Assembly: GCF_921293095.1 (NCBI RefSeq)
Contig: NC_060254.1
Location: 7,874,001-7,938,000, forward strand
DNA from: Ischnura elegans
Lineage: Eukaryota > Arthropoda > Insecta > Odonata > Coenagrionidae
DNA length: 64,000 nt
Direction of reading: 5' to 3'
Below the pieces are notes generated by a model, which saw nothing but the letters and a program-made list of their open reading frames with translations, did not search any database and was not told the DNA's origin. The first letter of the stretch is position 1. Each line of letters begins with the position of its first letter. A program made the position numbers and the translations under genes. Below are positions 10,290-24,589 of the stretch, piece by piece.

Positions 10290-10720
10290 GGATGGTCCTC
10301 TTGTTGGGCCCTTTTTCACTTGGGGCCATGCCGCCCTCCCACACCAAGTTCTCTTCCGCCTCTCTCTCCCCCCTCCCCCAGAAAGGTACCCCTCTCCACT
10401 CCTTCCGCTGGTCGTGGTATCCTAGCGCCCCCTTCCTCCCCCCCTCCCCCTGTGGTAGGGCGAGTGAGTCGGTGGTTGCAGCTGTCGGGTCGGCCCGGGT
10501 GGGGTTGCTTTGAGGGATTGGATGGATGAGGTCCCTCTTCTCCCCCTTTGAAAGCGGGCGGGTATTGTCGCTCGGTCTGCGAGAGAGCACGTTTTTATCA
10601 TTTTTTTCATCCTTCCCCCCTCCCCAAGGCTCGCATGCCGCCGTGGTGTGTGCATGCTCGTCCCGACGCTTGCGTCGTGTCGTGGGCGGTGCGAACCCCC
10701 CCGTGTCCCACTGTGGGCCT
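10290..10720. other. C-rich, stop-poor island in the intron
   Basis: A pyrimidine- and CpG-rich block with CCCCCTCCCC-type runs. All frames stay open for about 90-170 codons on both strands, which reflects lack of TAA/TAG/TGA in C-rich sequence rather than coding. No domain or biased codon pattern was seen. It may be an intronic regulatory island. Confidence 0.4.
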
Positions 10721-11540
10721 CAAGTACACAAGTCAAGTATACATGTACGAGGGACACTTTGGTATGGGAGAGAGTTTTCATCCGCATGCTATAAGCTATA
10801 TAGATATGCAGATTGGTGCATGTTTGGTTGGAGGTAACCCATTGCTAAGTTTGTGCGTGCTAATGTGGAGGTACGTGGCCAGAACTTTGCTTCAAGGGGA
10901 TCTGGCATAAGCCGCGAGAAGTTATGGAAAAATAGTACTTTTCAACAATAAATTGATGCAAGTGTCAACATTTTATTTCTTAATTATTATGAATAAAGAA
11001 TGTATTTACTCAAATGCTTCGTGAAAATGCTGGTATCAGCGTCCCGCCAGGACATGTCTTTTGATGGCAATGTGGACTCGGCAATTTTTTCTACCCTTGT
11101 ACTAAATCGCTTTGCTATTTTGGTAGCATTTGTGATAAGTAGATGTACCCGGCTGAAAGGGGCGTAAATAATTGGAAATGTTTTTCTGTTTTGTGGGCTT
11201 AGGACGTCGACTTACAATTGTTGAAACTGACTTATTTTCAAGATTCGTATGTGGGCCAGGAAGGTAATTTGTACAAGAAAGTTGCTGTTTCGATCTCCTA
11301 TTATGGAGTCTATTCTTCGGCACGGTAATAAGTGCTACGATCTTCTGTAGTAGGTCGTTTTGTCTAATAATATTGTTAAACTTTAATTTATATATGGACC
11401 AGGATTAATTCGCAAGGATTCTTCTTGCCTCGGGTTCAAACCAATATCATAGAGATGGAACTTCCGCATGGTGGGAAGTGTAACGTGTTTCTGTTGGCGT
11501 ACCTTTTTTGTTAATGCATTTTGAACTGTATTTATTAAGT
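10721..11540. other. AT-rich intronic sequence
   Basis: Nothing recognisable: no exon, repeat or RNA. Confidence 0.4.
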
Positions 11541-12520
11541 TCTTTCGCCTAGGCCATGGTCTTCTTTCGCCTCCCTTCTCTTCCTTCGTTCGATCTTGGA
11601 GTCGAAACTGTGGAGCATCGAGAAGTGCAACGTCTCTCCTGACTCAGCCTCTGGAAGCCTTCCTCACCGCTCGACTTCTTATGATCTCTGGGAGTGGGGT
11701 TAGGGGGGGGACGAACTCTCAGCCTCCGTCCCAGACATGTCCAGTCGACTTCCCGCCCGGTAGCTCGTCTCCCAATTTCGACCCCGTTCACCCCCGAAAG
11801 ACCCCTCTCTCCCCCCGCGAAACGGTCCAAACGCGGTCTTTACCCCCTCCTCAGCCCTCCTACGACCCCCTGGGATCATTCCCGAATGTCGGTATCCGAA
11901 GCCGGGCCTTTGGGCTAGCACCTGTAGGCGGGAATGCGGTCGCTGAGCTACCGTCCAGTTCTCGTTCGCTCTGTGTTGGGGAGGGGGAGGCAGGCGAAGC
12001 GGTTGTTGCGATGGAAGCGGAGGGGGGAGGGGAGCGGGGCAGCGCTCGACCAATCAGGGCTCTCGTGGCTGGCAGCTGCCCCGCCGACGTCCTGCCCCGC
12101 GTCCCTCGGGAAATCCTACACCCCACACTCCCCCCCCTCTCCCTTCCCGCTCCCTTTACCCCCTCGCCCTCCTATTTCCATCGTAATTCGTAGGTGCCCC
12201 TCGCTTTTCAAAGGGTCCCTTTCGACTGCCTGCCTACCACTCCCTAGCCCCCGTCCATTGTCGCTTCGCTGGAATGGCAACTGCGGAGCGCGCGGACTCA
12301 TGTGTCTCGGTAGCCTTCTCGCTCAGGATGGTCCTCCCCCGTGAATGTGTATCGTCGAGAGCACTTGCTCGCAGTCCTCTCTCTCTTTCTCCTTCCCTCG
12401 CTGCCCCATCCTCCTCGCAATGCTCCCGTCAGCGTGTTCTCTCTCTCTACCTCCCCCCGGGATTTCCCTTCCGATTTCTTGGGATAGGTCCTGATTCGCA
12501 CTCTGGGTTTTTGGACGCTT
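11541..12520. other. Longest C/T-rich, CpG-containing island in the intron
   Basis: About 1 kb with many CCCTCC and CTCTCT runs, open in several frames on both strands at once (longest 170 codons). Around 12049 it contains CCAATCAGGG, a CCAAT-box-like sequence, inside a GC-rich part (11990-12100). The composition could mark an internal promoter or enhancer. The overlapping frames carry no protein family I recognise. Confidence 0.35.
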
Positions 12521-15500
12521 TGCATTAGAACTTTCAAGAAATAAAGAGTTCAACTTGTCAATGTGTGCTTCGTTATTCCTAGATCTAATAGTTATTGCTA
12601 GATTGAGGGATTTTATTTTCCGAGTACATGCATACTGTCAGTTAGCGTGAGGATTATGACGGTGCTGTCGACTCTTGTAGCACAAAAAATATGAAAGTTA
12701 TCTGTCTTAATTTGAACTATTTTACTGTTGGTGGTACGTATTTTTCACAACGGCTGCTATTCTACTCTTGAAGTTTTACTCTGAGGTCTTATAACAAATT
12801 TATTTCAGCCGAATTTACCGATTTTGATAAATGAGGCGGTAACTCCCATTCATTCATTTTAAGTTTCAGATTTATATTATGCGTTAATTTTTTTAACTCC
12901 TTAAGGTGAATTAGATGAGATTATTTTAAATGATGCTTGGAAAATCATTTGTCTTGTAGCGTATCCTGAGATACTTAATGATTTTACCACGATATTTAGT
13001 CTCCTTAACCTTGTATCTGACCAACGCTTCCTGAAGTGGATCTGCAAAGGTTTTTTCGAAGGGCTTATTTCCTTTAGTCGTTACCCTAACGTGGTTTAAT
13101 TTTTGGTTGTTTAATCCCTGTGTGGCCAGCGCTTGTTACCTTATCTGAATGGATCTCTTACTCTTTCCGTATTTGTTCTGCATTCTCTCGACTCTCGTCG
13201 GAAGATGTTCATTTTATTATCCTTGTGACGCTGTTGGTTCGATGGAACGATAAAATGGGCTATTTATATGTGTTCAGTTCTTCTTTCAAGTAGTTATTGT
13301 TATCGTTGCCGCGGTTAAAGGAACATCTGGAAACTATTTGTTGTGTTCCACAAAAATGTCCTTCATTAATAAGATTGCTTGTTTGAACTCATTGCCTGCG
13401 TTTCGTGTGTCGGGGTAAAAACTTTGGCATGCTGGAAATTGCAGTGCTATAATTGTTGGCGTTTAGCCGTGTTTTGGCGGGCGATTTTATTGCTCCTGTA
13501 AGACTCGTCCAGACATCGTGTTAACCTTGTGGGTAGCCTCTCCGGGAATCTTCCTGTTTTCCGCCGGACGCGAGAAATTGGCCGCCTTGGGTGGCGAGGG
13601 ATACTCAATTTTCTACCCTTTGCCTCCATCCAACCTTCTTCCCAACCTCTTTTTCCAGGCATTCCCCCGACAGGTAGAAACCTGCCCACGCGGCTTCCTA
13701 TTTCGGCTTTTCCGCCCTTATCGATGCCCCCCGTGCGGACTTTCGTCTATGACTGAAAGATTTTACATTATTATTGATCGATTTAGATTCTAAATTTTAA
13801 CGGTGTTGATATTTTAATATTTTCAGGGAAATTGGTGTTCTTTAAACCTCTTAACTTTCCATGATCGTTGTAAATCAGTATCAGAGGCATAGATTTATTG
13901 TAACTCGTGTATATTATGCTAATCTCGACGGCATAGATTGATATTTTTGTTAAGCGTCAAGTGTCTTGATTATGCTCCGATTATACATATACGTCGTATG
14001 TGCTCAATACGTATATTCCTATTACAATTAGGAGAAATTGCTCTCATGTCGCGCACTATTTTTTATCCTATTATGTAATCTGAATAGCATTATCTGTTGT
14101 GTAAACGAATCTCTCATCATATCACTCCCACGGTGTATTCGTTTGCGCATCAACCCTCCTCCTCAGTGCAATCTTCACTGGTCTAGCCTGATTTCCTGTC
14201 GAGGGGTGGTTTCGGCGTTGAAATTCCTTTCACGAATTCCTTCATCCACCCATTAAGTACCGCACAAGATTTCCGCTCGAATTTGCGGATAATCGTTCCA
14301 GCAGCATCCGATCGGAAATGGTTCATCGGCGGCGACCTTTAGTTTGATGTCTAGACGATCCCTTCCAAAATCATTCCTGACCTTTTTTGGCTTGTTACCC
14401 CGCCCCGCTCAGCTTCCGAACTTTTCCCATATTTGATCTCGTCCTCCACACCCCATCCATTTTTTTCTTTCTCACGTTATTTCAGCCATCTTAATGGCCA
14501 GCTTATAAAATTCTCACTCTCAAAAGCAAGCTTGGGGAGTCGATGTTTTAGCACATGTGTGTCTCCCGTCGCATCCAGTTGTTATATTAGTACTATTAAG
14601 TCATTATATCCAGGGTGAAGTTACTGCGAATTTTATTGCTTCGCAATCAATCCTCGGATTTCGGATACACCTGCCCCGTTATATTCCTCGGTTTTGCCAA
14701 CCACCACTTTGCGTTCGAAGACATTTTTATTTTATGAAAGGAATATTCCGTTCACAAGTTTCGTTGGGTGAGTAACGACAGTGAATGATTTTAGGGATTT
14801 TTTTTCTGGAGATAGTCATTCCGACGAACTTCTCGGCCGTTATTTTTCGTTCGTAGACTCTTGGGTAAATGGTAGGGCAACTGTTTACGTGAAATCGTGA
14901 ATATCTCTCATAGTACGAGCAGTAAATTTGGGGTTTTTCCGGTGGCCGAGGGCTTCCAAACTCCGATCTCTGTCCAGATCGAATTCTGGCTACGACTAAT
15001 GGGCCTTACGAGCCGTTGTTGAATACCTATTTACAACGGTGTGCCTTGTAGTGAGCGCCCGCTAAAATTTTCATGAGTAGGATTAATGCTGCTCAAATAG
15101 GCAGCAGTTCACCGTGCAGTACGCAATACTTGTATTTGCTGAATATTTATTCATATCTTATTACCTGATTATATGTTAATGGCGCCTATTTATATCGAAG
15201 AATTTCTGTCTTATTATTGTTATATTCATGTACACCTTTTTAAATATGTAAAAATACGTATAATTATTTAAAAAAGTATCAATGTGTCAGTGTTACCAAG
15301 TCACCGTGATCACAGAATTCGTGAATTTTTTCGGTTAGCTAATGTACCCTTTATCAGTTCTCTGTAATTAATTATAAATTGTTTATTAAGATGTTGCTTA
15401 CGTTAGTTGATATACCCCAGTCTGTAAGCCGATCCGCGTATATGGCTGAGTGTATCTTCGCGTCAGAACGTGATATCCGCATCCTTCGCGCCTGGTTTTA

Positions 15501-18500
15501 ATTGTGGTGGTAAAATTTCGGGCTTTTTTATTGTATTGGGCATCCTCGGAATATGTTCTGAAGCCTTTTGCCTTGAGTCAATCGTGTCCTCAGTGCGTCT
15601 GGCGTATTTCGTAAGTTCTTCTGCAAGGTCTTCAGCGTTTCGTCCTCTGCCGCCGTGGCTGAAACTTCTCGGAATGCCCTAATAAGTTGTCTCACATTAC
15701 CTGGAACATTCTGGCACTAGTTTGTCTCCTAACTTTGCCTAGAGGCGTGAATACTTGGTCGTGTATTGCTGTTAAGAAGTGCGTAAACACCGAGCAATTC
15801 TTACTGGGGGCTTTGAGGGAAAGGCTGGGCGGATATCGGCGGAGAATTCCGGCGCCCAAATTAACTCCATCGATTATTGTATGGTCGAGGTCCGTTAAGC
15901 CCCAGGCTCGTAGAAGCATTTAAAATAGTTGTTCATGGTATTCCCTCCAATGGAAGTTTGCCTGGAAAAGATCACCTCATGAGTTCGCCTCTGTGTTTGA
16001 GCGAAGAATTGTTTTCCCCTCGTAGTGGCCACAATCAAGGTGGAAATCCAAGGGCTACCAGTCCGAGACGCTGCTTTGATTTTTCTTTCCACCTTGAGGG
16101 CATTTGAAACTGTTTTTACTGACGTCTGCATCACGGCGATAATGGCAGAGTGATCCCTTAATGATAATAATTTACTGTTTAATGTCTACAATTGTGGGGA
16201 ATTGCATTTAAAAGTGATGAATGTATGTATTACACTGTCATGAACATTAATTATGGTTAACAGCCCCCTTAGTAGCATGTTTCTCAGTGAAATTCGGATC
16301 GCTCATACCGTCAGCGAAGCGAGTTAAGGCTTGGGTAAGACCATTTAATTGCGCAGTGGGCAACAATACACACAGAAGCTGACTGGAGAATCCTGTATCA
16401 TATTTTGCATGTGGAAAACGTTCATTTACTCCGAGTTCATGGTTCTTGGCATTGCCGAATGATTTCACGGTTTGTTGCTTACAGGCATTCCTTTAATTGA
16501 GATACTTTTAAAGAGTGAGGTAATAAGATCATTATCATTCGTGTTATTTCTGGTGTTAGCCTTTGGCCTTAGCGGTTCTCTTGCCTTTTTTTGTTGACTT
16601 GCTACACCTTTCAACTAATAATTCAGTGATAAATTTTCGCATGAGATTTAAAAGAATTGCCGTGACTTAACTGTTGTGTTTAGTGTCCTAATTTTTTCCT
16701 TTGAGGGACTAAGTTTCATCGAACAAGCGTTTTCTCCTTGAATTTTCCGCAGCTGCTGACATTTCTACTGTTTTGTCTTCTATTGGGAAATTTTTGTATG
16801 TCATTAGTGCTTATTTATGTCGAATTTTTATGGCGTAAATTATCGTTTTCCATTTTATGCGTGTGATCTGTATTTGAAATTTCGTCAACAGATGGTCAAG
16901 TTGGTGACGAAAGCGTTCCTTTCGTTGATGTTTTTGTTTGGGTGGCGACTTCATTCACAAATTCCTAGAGCATATGTTTTTATCTTGGGTTTCTACTCTT
17001 TTGCTTCCGATTTTCTCTCCGAGAGTCTATATCTTCCATTTAGTTCAATCCACTGATGCAACTGTGTGTCTTTTCGGTAACGTCATTTGTTTGGTCAAGT
17101 GTTTAAGAATTAATGTGTCCATAAAATATGTAATTTGGGCCGAACTATTCTGATTACACCGAAAATTAAGTTTCCTAATTGTGTCCTGATTTCTGACACC
17201 TATTGAAATTTTGAGTTAATGTCTTTCACGAGTACATATGCTGATACGTATATTCTAAGGCTATAATTTTGCTAAATTGTCGAATAATGATTTTTGACCG
17301 TGTATCATGTTATAATATAAGCAATTTCCAGTACTCATTATTGGTATTGAGAAATGAGTCTAGATTTTTTTCTTTTTTGATCATCACAAGTTAGTTGTTC
17401 ACAGCCATGCTCACCCGAGATTTGTGTTTATGTGAGCGAATCGGTAATTTACATTCGTAATCGCTTGCTCATCGACAATGATAATTGATTGAGTATCGAC
17501 ATGAATGAAGGGATGAGTGTGAGGTTAGCGTGGGAGGGGAAGCAAGAGAATGGAATTTATTGGTAGCTTGGAAGGGATTTGGCCTTATTCTGAGTTGAAG
17601 AGTCCCAGGTGGGCGGGATGAAAAATATTCCTTAACCGGTGTAATGCTTCAACAGTGATTCAATTTTCAAGTAGGATGGGCGGTTGGAAGATCTTCAACC
17701 ACAGCAGTTAAAAATTAGCCAGGCGATATCTACAATCAGTCACATCCACATCGCCATTTCCTTTGCAATAAACCGAGGAAGATTGTTCCCGTGTTTTAGC
17801 TCTCCTATCCTCCGTGCCTGTTTCAATTTCATTTTAAAGCTCTTCCCTTTGTATAGTTCCTCTCACATTCGTCCATTGGGTCTCCGCTGATGAAAGGTTC
17901 TTGCATCCCACTCCTATCGAGGGCTGTTTTCAGTCGCAACACGTGGCTATTCCTCCCGAAGCCTCTTTCTTCCCCCTCTCCCTCTCTTCGAGTCCTTTCT
18001 TTGGAAGGCCCATTGTTGCGTTTCTGAGAGTGTGTGAGGTGTGCTGGAAGAGGCGTCCGATACATCCATCCGGCGTTGCCAGAGCTACGGAGGAAAGGTG
18101 TACCAACCGGACTAGCGGATTATCTCTTTGTCGTCTTCGCTACTAGGGTGTAAACCATCTGATGTTAGTGACCGTTTTTACTAACCTTAAGGTGTGGTTA
18201 TACGGCAAATTAACCCTTGTTGCATCAATTATTTTGGTGGAACGGAACATGAAAGAATGCATGGACCAAAGGAAAACGGGTTATATGTTTTTCTTCGTGC
18301 ATTCGTACATTTTGGCTGTTTATATGGTGCATTCTGCTGTTCGTCCTCGCGTTCATACATTTATATCTAATCTCATACCTGTCAATGTATCAAGTCATTA
18401 GAGCTCATTTCACGTGCGCTAATAGAGCATCCATAAACCGTAGCCATATCCTGAATTTTGATGAGGTTTATTTTGGTCGTTTTGAACTTTGTATGAATAG

Positions 18501-21500
18501 TCTTTCCTCGTAGGTTTATTATGAGGAAATGAAATGTGGCCACAATTTCCGCCGTCGAGGTCGCGTTTTTGCCTTTTGTTTTGTTATTCATTTTGCATCT
18601 CACGAACTGCAGGTGTTATCTATTTCTATATTTTATTTCAATGCTGAGTTTGTTGAACGAAAGGATGGACTGTGGTTAACGTATGTTTTGTGTACTCATC
18701 GTATTTTGATGTAATTTTCTTCTGCCCCACAGCACTTAATGTTGAGATGGAAAAGATACTTTCAATTATTTACAATGGATGTTTACCGGGTAAAACATAT
18801 GTAATTTTATTAACGAATGTGGCCATATCAATGACTCTCATATTTTATTTTATTTATGCTTTAGATAAAATGTATAATTTAGGCATCTTTGAAATCATGC
18901 AATCATATTTCATCTCTTTGTCGTCATTGGCAACCGCACCGGCCTCATCTCCTGCACCTCTCGTTTTTCCCTCCCACTACTTTTTCGCGATCCCCGGTGG
19001 ACCGTCGCATTTCGTGATCCGCCCTATCCCTTCCCCCTTCCACCCTCCCTCCGCGAGGTTTAATCCCTCCATCGTCCTCTTTCCGCTGTCTCATCTTCGG
19101 ACCTTTCTTTACCCTTGCGCCTGGGGATTTTTTGTCTCACTCGGTCCGTAACGCGATTTCATGTCCGGCCGCATTGAAAGGTGTCTCATGGAGTGTATGG
19201 ATTTGATCCGCCACTACGACTCTATTATGTGGCGATGGAGTGGGTATAGTGATCTGGGCCGGGTAAATAACCTTTGGGCAGGGTATTTATGAGGGGAATG
19301 TGGGCAAATTTACAAAATGATGGTATGCATTTTTCAATTATATTTTTTTGTGATGAGTCTATTCCGGGAGGACTCCAAAATTTCTTTTAATGTGTCTTTT
19401 TCCTCCTTAGCCCAATTGAAGGAATATCACTCTCACATAATATCTGAACATTTGAAAATCACAATTTTTTCAACTGTCACTGGATACCTAACATTGCACG
19501 TGCCACTTTGGGATGCGGTTTAGTGTAAGTTACTAAGTCCCCAATATAAAATGAATTTGGGCATACGACCGCATAAATAAATTCATTATATTTTTAAATT
19601 TTATTTGCCATTATGTTTTCTCTCTAAGCGCGTAAATGACTAATAATAGATATTCAGAGAATGGCTTTCTAATTTGAGTAATATTAAGGATGAAGATTTT
19701 TGAAAATCGTTTTAATGTGCGTTGAAGAAAAATATATAGCCATGAATTACTTCGGCATTAATGGTCGTGAATCTCTTGATATATTAAGATATATACGGTG
19801 TGGGGTATTTTTAAAAAGGCTACCATTTTATAATATGTGCCAACTCAGTCAGCAAATCCTGGTTTTCCATTTTCCCTCTTTTCCCATCATAACGTGCCCG
19901 GACGATTCGGTTCGTTTTTTTTTAGTCTCTGAGGGTTTCTTAACAAATTCCGGATGGGCCTTCCTATCGTCTTGGGGTCCTCGTATCGTCTTTGTCCTCT
20001 CCTTGTCCCATCCTGACGGAGCTTATCCTTAGATTGGCTGGCACGACACGGCCTCACCTGGCCGCGTACTTTAAAAGCGACGGCTCCGTAGTTTTCTTTT
20101 TTTTGGTCCGTCGAAAATCCCCATCTCCCTGTCAAACTCCATGCATCGCTCCTTCGTTGCACAAACCTTTCGCTGACACGAGTGAATGGTTTTCTTAGGA
20201 TCGTTGCCCCGGTCTCCTTTTCTTTAATGACAGCAGCTCTGATTTACTAAGCCTAGCCGGGGGCCATTAGGTCGAAGTTTATGCTCGGCGTAAGTTTGCT
20301 TTAAATGCGTTATAATGGTATAGATATGGCTGATGTTTTTGGTGAAGCGATGGCATGTTTTTAATTCATGGAATAGTTTTTTTTTCATTATATTTTAAGC
20401 AAATTGATATCCTCTTCATATTGAGATGATTAGAGAGGATTATTTCATGAAAGTATTTATTTTTTTATCGGTTTATGCACGTGTTCTGTTAACATACCGG
20501 TTACATGGTGACTTGAATACTCGTATCTCCCATGGTACTCTGCGAAACACCTTTAGTATTTATATATTTGCAATAATTGAAATAGACTTCACTATTGCAC
20601 ATCAACTATTTTATCTATTTATTTCTGGACTAATTTACTTCCATTTATTTTAAATCAGCAAACATCTCAAGAACTAATGCAATAGTGTCATCCAGGGCCG
20701 TCAAGCGTTTCGTAATGGATTCTAATTATACTGTTCATCTTGCCAACGTAAGTACCTTGTTTGACGTCTTCAAATTGATGTCATAACACAATGTATTTTT
20801 ATGCAGTTTCGTCCTTTCTTTAAAATCTTTTCATCTCTAAATTAAATTTGTTAACTTCTCCCTTCTATGTCATGGAAAATCAATGGCGACTCTGTGAAAT
20901 ATGCCATCCATTCGATATTGTGGATATGCAAGTTTTGCAAATTTGCACGTGGGGTAAATGATTAACAATTTTCATGTTATATGAATTCTTTGATGATGTT
21001 TTATGACATTCCTGTTGATTCAGTTTTTCTCGAGTTTTTTCGGCTGCAATATGTTCGAGTTTAGCTTCTGATCTTAATAGACTCGTGAATGTGATGGCGG
21101 CTGCAAAGCGTTTTTCCCTATTGCTTTTTAAACGGTCCGGTTAGCCGCGTGGTGAAGTATGTTGCGCGTGAGAGGCAGAGCGAGGTTATAGTATTCCCCG
21201 GTCTCTGTAGCCTCCACTCTCCATCCAAGCCTCCACGCACTCCATCTTCGCGATGCTCTTCTGTTCACGGCCGAGCGGTTCCTCTCGAAGGCGATGGGGA
21301 CTGCTGTGGTGGTCTATGGACCCACCCAAGTGGAAAAACTCGGCCGACCCATCGTGGCGGTATCTCCGGCCCTGAGGGCCCTTTGTGTTTTTCTCTGGGG
21401 TCGTGAGGGTCCCTTTAATCCCTTTCTCTTCGCTCGAATGCTGTGGTATTGGCAGTTCATACGTATGTGCTCACTCTTGGGACCTCTTAGTCTTCGGCTA

Positions 21501-22690
21501 TCTTTTCTTAAAATATCGCAGCTGCACAAATTTTATCCCTCTCTGTGATTTTGATTGCAACTATTATTGTTCTTATGTGTTTTCAAGTTTATAATGTTCG
21601 GCCTTAAATGTCCTGGCCTTAGAAGAAAGAGGTAACTTAAGTTTTCGTTGGTTTATTCGCCGATTCGCAAATAGAAATCTCCAAGTATGTGCAATATGAT
21701 TTCGAGAATGGCGACTAATGTACTTGAGTTGATGTTTACGTTTTTCAGTTTTAGTGTGTGTTGCCTACTCGGCTTTTGTTTAGTATAATATTTCAGAATA
21801 GTCGTACAGTTTTTATGAAGCGTACAATATTATTCTGTGTTAAAATTTTACCATTCATTATTTGTGCTACTTTTGGGAAAAACGTGTTTTTGCGCGCCAA
21901 GATGCAGTTGCTCATGATAATTTGATGCGGACTTGAAACCGTATCTGCGGAATTTGTTAATCTAATGATTTAATCCGATGACCTGTGGCTGATTGTAAAA
22001 AATATTGCAGTCGGCAACGTTATAAAATATTATTCGAACTTTTGCATTGGTTAGAACACGAGGGGATGAGCAAAAACTATTAGTGAAATTTGTATTAACT
22101 AGGTATCAGTTCTAACTTCTGTTCGAGAGTGTACATCGGGGTGGTGGGGTGGGTGTACACTGTGCAATGTGGTGGGAACGTTCATTTCTTCAATTGGTTA
22201 ATGTATTGGAAAATGTTTGTCTTTTGCAATCTATTAACCATTTGTAGCCATGAATACCAAAACAACGTAAGCCCTCTAGCCAGCCATTTGAGGTGGACAA
22301 CTTTCTATGTATCTTTGGGGCCACCAGAGCTGTTGCTGCAATTATTTTCTTCGGATAAATATTAAATGAGTGAAATGAATGTTAGTAGGGAAAAGAAGGA
22401 GCAACAATTTTGGAGGTGAACGGAAATAGTTTCAGAGAGAGAGAAATTGTATCTAGATTATGTTAAAATGGATTTGTGGAGTAACGGAAGTCTCGGCGTA
22501 AAAATATTTGGTTTAGTAGTTCATTACCATGTCCAATTATTACTCATTAGGTGGGTGGTTGCGCTCAGGGGTTGACAGCCCATCTGCCGTTGCCAGAACT
22601 GTAAAACAAAATCGTGAAGACTGGAAAGGGAAAGCTTGAATGGATGACGTTGTCGAATCAGTTTTGTGTCTCGTTTGGATTCGCTGCAGT
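12521..22690. other. Intronic sequence without recognised features
   Basis: About 10 kb of AT-rich DNA with small C/T-rich patches near 13.5-13.75, 17.9-18.1, 18.9-19.1 and 21.2-21.4 kb. Open frames reach 159 codons (18672-19151), but their composition shifts from AT-rich to proline/serine-rich within one frame and no motif is visible. No transposon ends or pol III boxes were spotted. Confidence 0.4.
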
Positions 22691-22960
22691 TCACCTGTCG
22701 ACTGTGGAGCAGGCGATCTAGGGGCCGCGGAGATTTGAATGAGCGTTTCGTGTGGTGTGAGAGGTGGCGTGGATGAAGAGAGGGAGGAGGAGGAGGGCGC
22801 CGTCCCCGCTCATTTTTTTTTGCTCTCTTTCGAGGAGAGCACGGACCGGAAACAACATGGCAGCTCCGCGTGGCGGGGCTTCAACGTTGCGGAGCGTGAG
22901 TGTCGTCGATGAGTGAGCGAATTAAGATCGGAGGAACATCTCACCTCTACGGTCGAGCTC
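22691..22960 (+). other. GC-rich patch with a possible small internal exon
   Basis: A local GC island contains AACAACATGG at 22851, then a 13-codon frame (MAAPRGGASTLRS) ending at AGC|GTGAGT (22896). It could be an alternative first exon. However it ends in phase 0, whereas the signal-peptide exon ends in phase 1, so both cannot join the same downstream exon in frame. It also encodes no signal peptide. Confidence 0.15.
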
Positions 22961-23757
22961 ATTTTAGTGAATGGTGCCTTATTAAACCATCAGTCATGCA
23001 CTGTCAGGTTTCACGGGGGATCGTTTTGCCACCAGCTTACTCTTGGTGCTCTTTCACTGATTGTGAGAGTTGGAAACCACTCGTATCTTGAGATGATGAT
23101 CGGAGCAAGATGGGCTTTTCTTAACCCCTTCCACTTCGATTAAATTTCTGAGTATCGTGCTCCGATTCTCTATTTATTTTTTCTGTGGTTCTCTTTTAAA
23201 TGATGGGCAGTGAAATGATATTTTCTAATCAACGCAGAACCGTGTAATAAAATGTGATAATTAAACATGGAGAACACAGTTATAGCTACTCGGATAAAAT
23301 CATTTGAATCCTTCCAATGCATCATGTTTCATGAAATATGAATTATTCATGTATACAATGAATGTTTTAACATTGTTAAGCATTAAAAATAATTATATTG
23401 TTCCTCTAAATAGTGCTAAAATTATGAAAATTCGATGACGAGATACACTCGACATTGCGCGGTTTGGCGTCGAAAGTTCATGAAGAGCTCGACTCGTCAC
23501 TATAGCGCAAGGGGTTAATGATTGGAATGAAGACTTATAATATTGTCCTTGGTTGGATACTGTGGTTAGCTAGCTTTATTCTTTTTTTTACTCTGTTCGA
23601 TATCCGCGTGAGAGGGGGTTTTGCGATCAAATGCGATAGCTGGATAAAGATTGGGTGGGTAGGGTGATATATGAAGGCACATAAGTCCAATACGTTTCAC
23701 AAGGTGCGGTTGGAACTATTGACTCCCCACTAAGGTTGCAATACGTGAAGGATAAAT
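22961..23757. other. AT-rich intronic sequence
   Basis: Nothing recognised up to the left end of the DNA transposon at 23758. Confidence 0.4.
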
Positions 23758-24589
23758 GGGCCATTCCACCGTTACGTACGGGACATTTGTACTAATTTTT
23801 ACAGCTTTAAAATATTATTTCTGCTCCTAATATTTTTTGTGTTTCATTGAAACAGCTATAAATTGTTAGGTGTAGACCTAAGCTATTTTTCAAGCTACAG
23901 TTTTGGCTTTAGCACTTTGTTGTAACTGTTGCAAGAAAAAATAAGTGCCTGTTACGTACGGGACAAGCTGAGTCAACCACTTGTTTGGCTCATGTTATGA
24001 AAAATGATATTTCAGCTCAATTAGAATTTTCATAATGCTGTGGTATTTTTTTTCATATAGCTTAAAAAGTATGCTTCAAGTACATATACTTAACATTATT
24101 AACAAATTTTTTTCAACTAAGTTACAATTTTTTCACCTTTTGTTACGTACGGGACAAGGGTGTTACGTACGGGACATTGTACACTTCAGGCTAAAAGTTA
24201 TTGAAAGCAGGCAGAGTTAACATGGTCAAAAACACATTTATCAGAAAAGGTTGTTAAGCCAATTACAATATAAGAAGATCATATGTTTATAAGCATTATT
24301 TTCTTGATCAATTAACTTGTATTTGCTTAGCTTAATTATAATACAATTAAGGTATAAAAAAATTATACAGCTACTTTAATCTTGTTACCATGGTATTATT
24401 AAAAAAAAACAAGGAGAAAGATACCAGAGTTCATAATTTAAGATCTTTACGGTTAAATTTTCCATCGTCTTTTTTTGTTCAACACTATAGGAGGAGAAAT
24501 AGCTTTAATCACCTCTGTCTCTCTATTGTATACAATACAATCGGGCAGCGTTGGCCATTTATAATGTTCTGGGGACTGGTGAGTACCAT

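Noticed and set aside
10075..10910. Overlapping ORFs on both strands (up to 171 codons)
   Set aside because: Caused by a C/G-rich island; proline/arginine/serine-rich translations with no motif.
18672..19151. 159-codon ORF with hydrophobic segments
   Set aside because: Composition changes abruptly from AT-rich to C-rich within the frame and there is no family resemblance.
22857..22895. Possible alternative first exon (MAAPRGGASTLRS then GTGAGT)
   Set aside because: It ends in phase 0 while the signal-peptide exon ends in phase 1, has no signal peptide, and ATG-plus-GTGAGT this close together is likely by chance.
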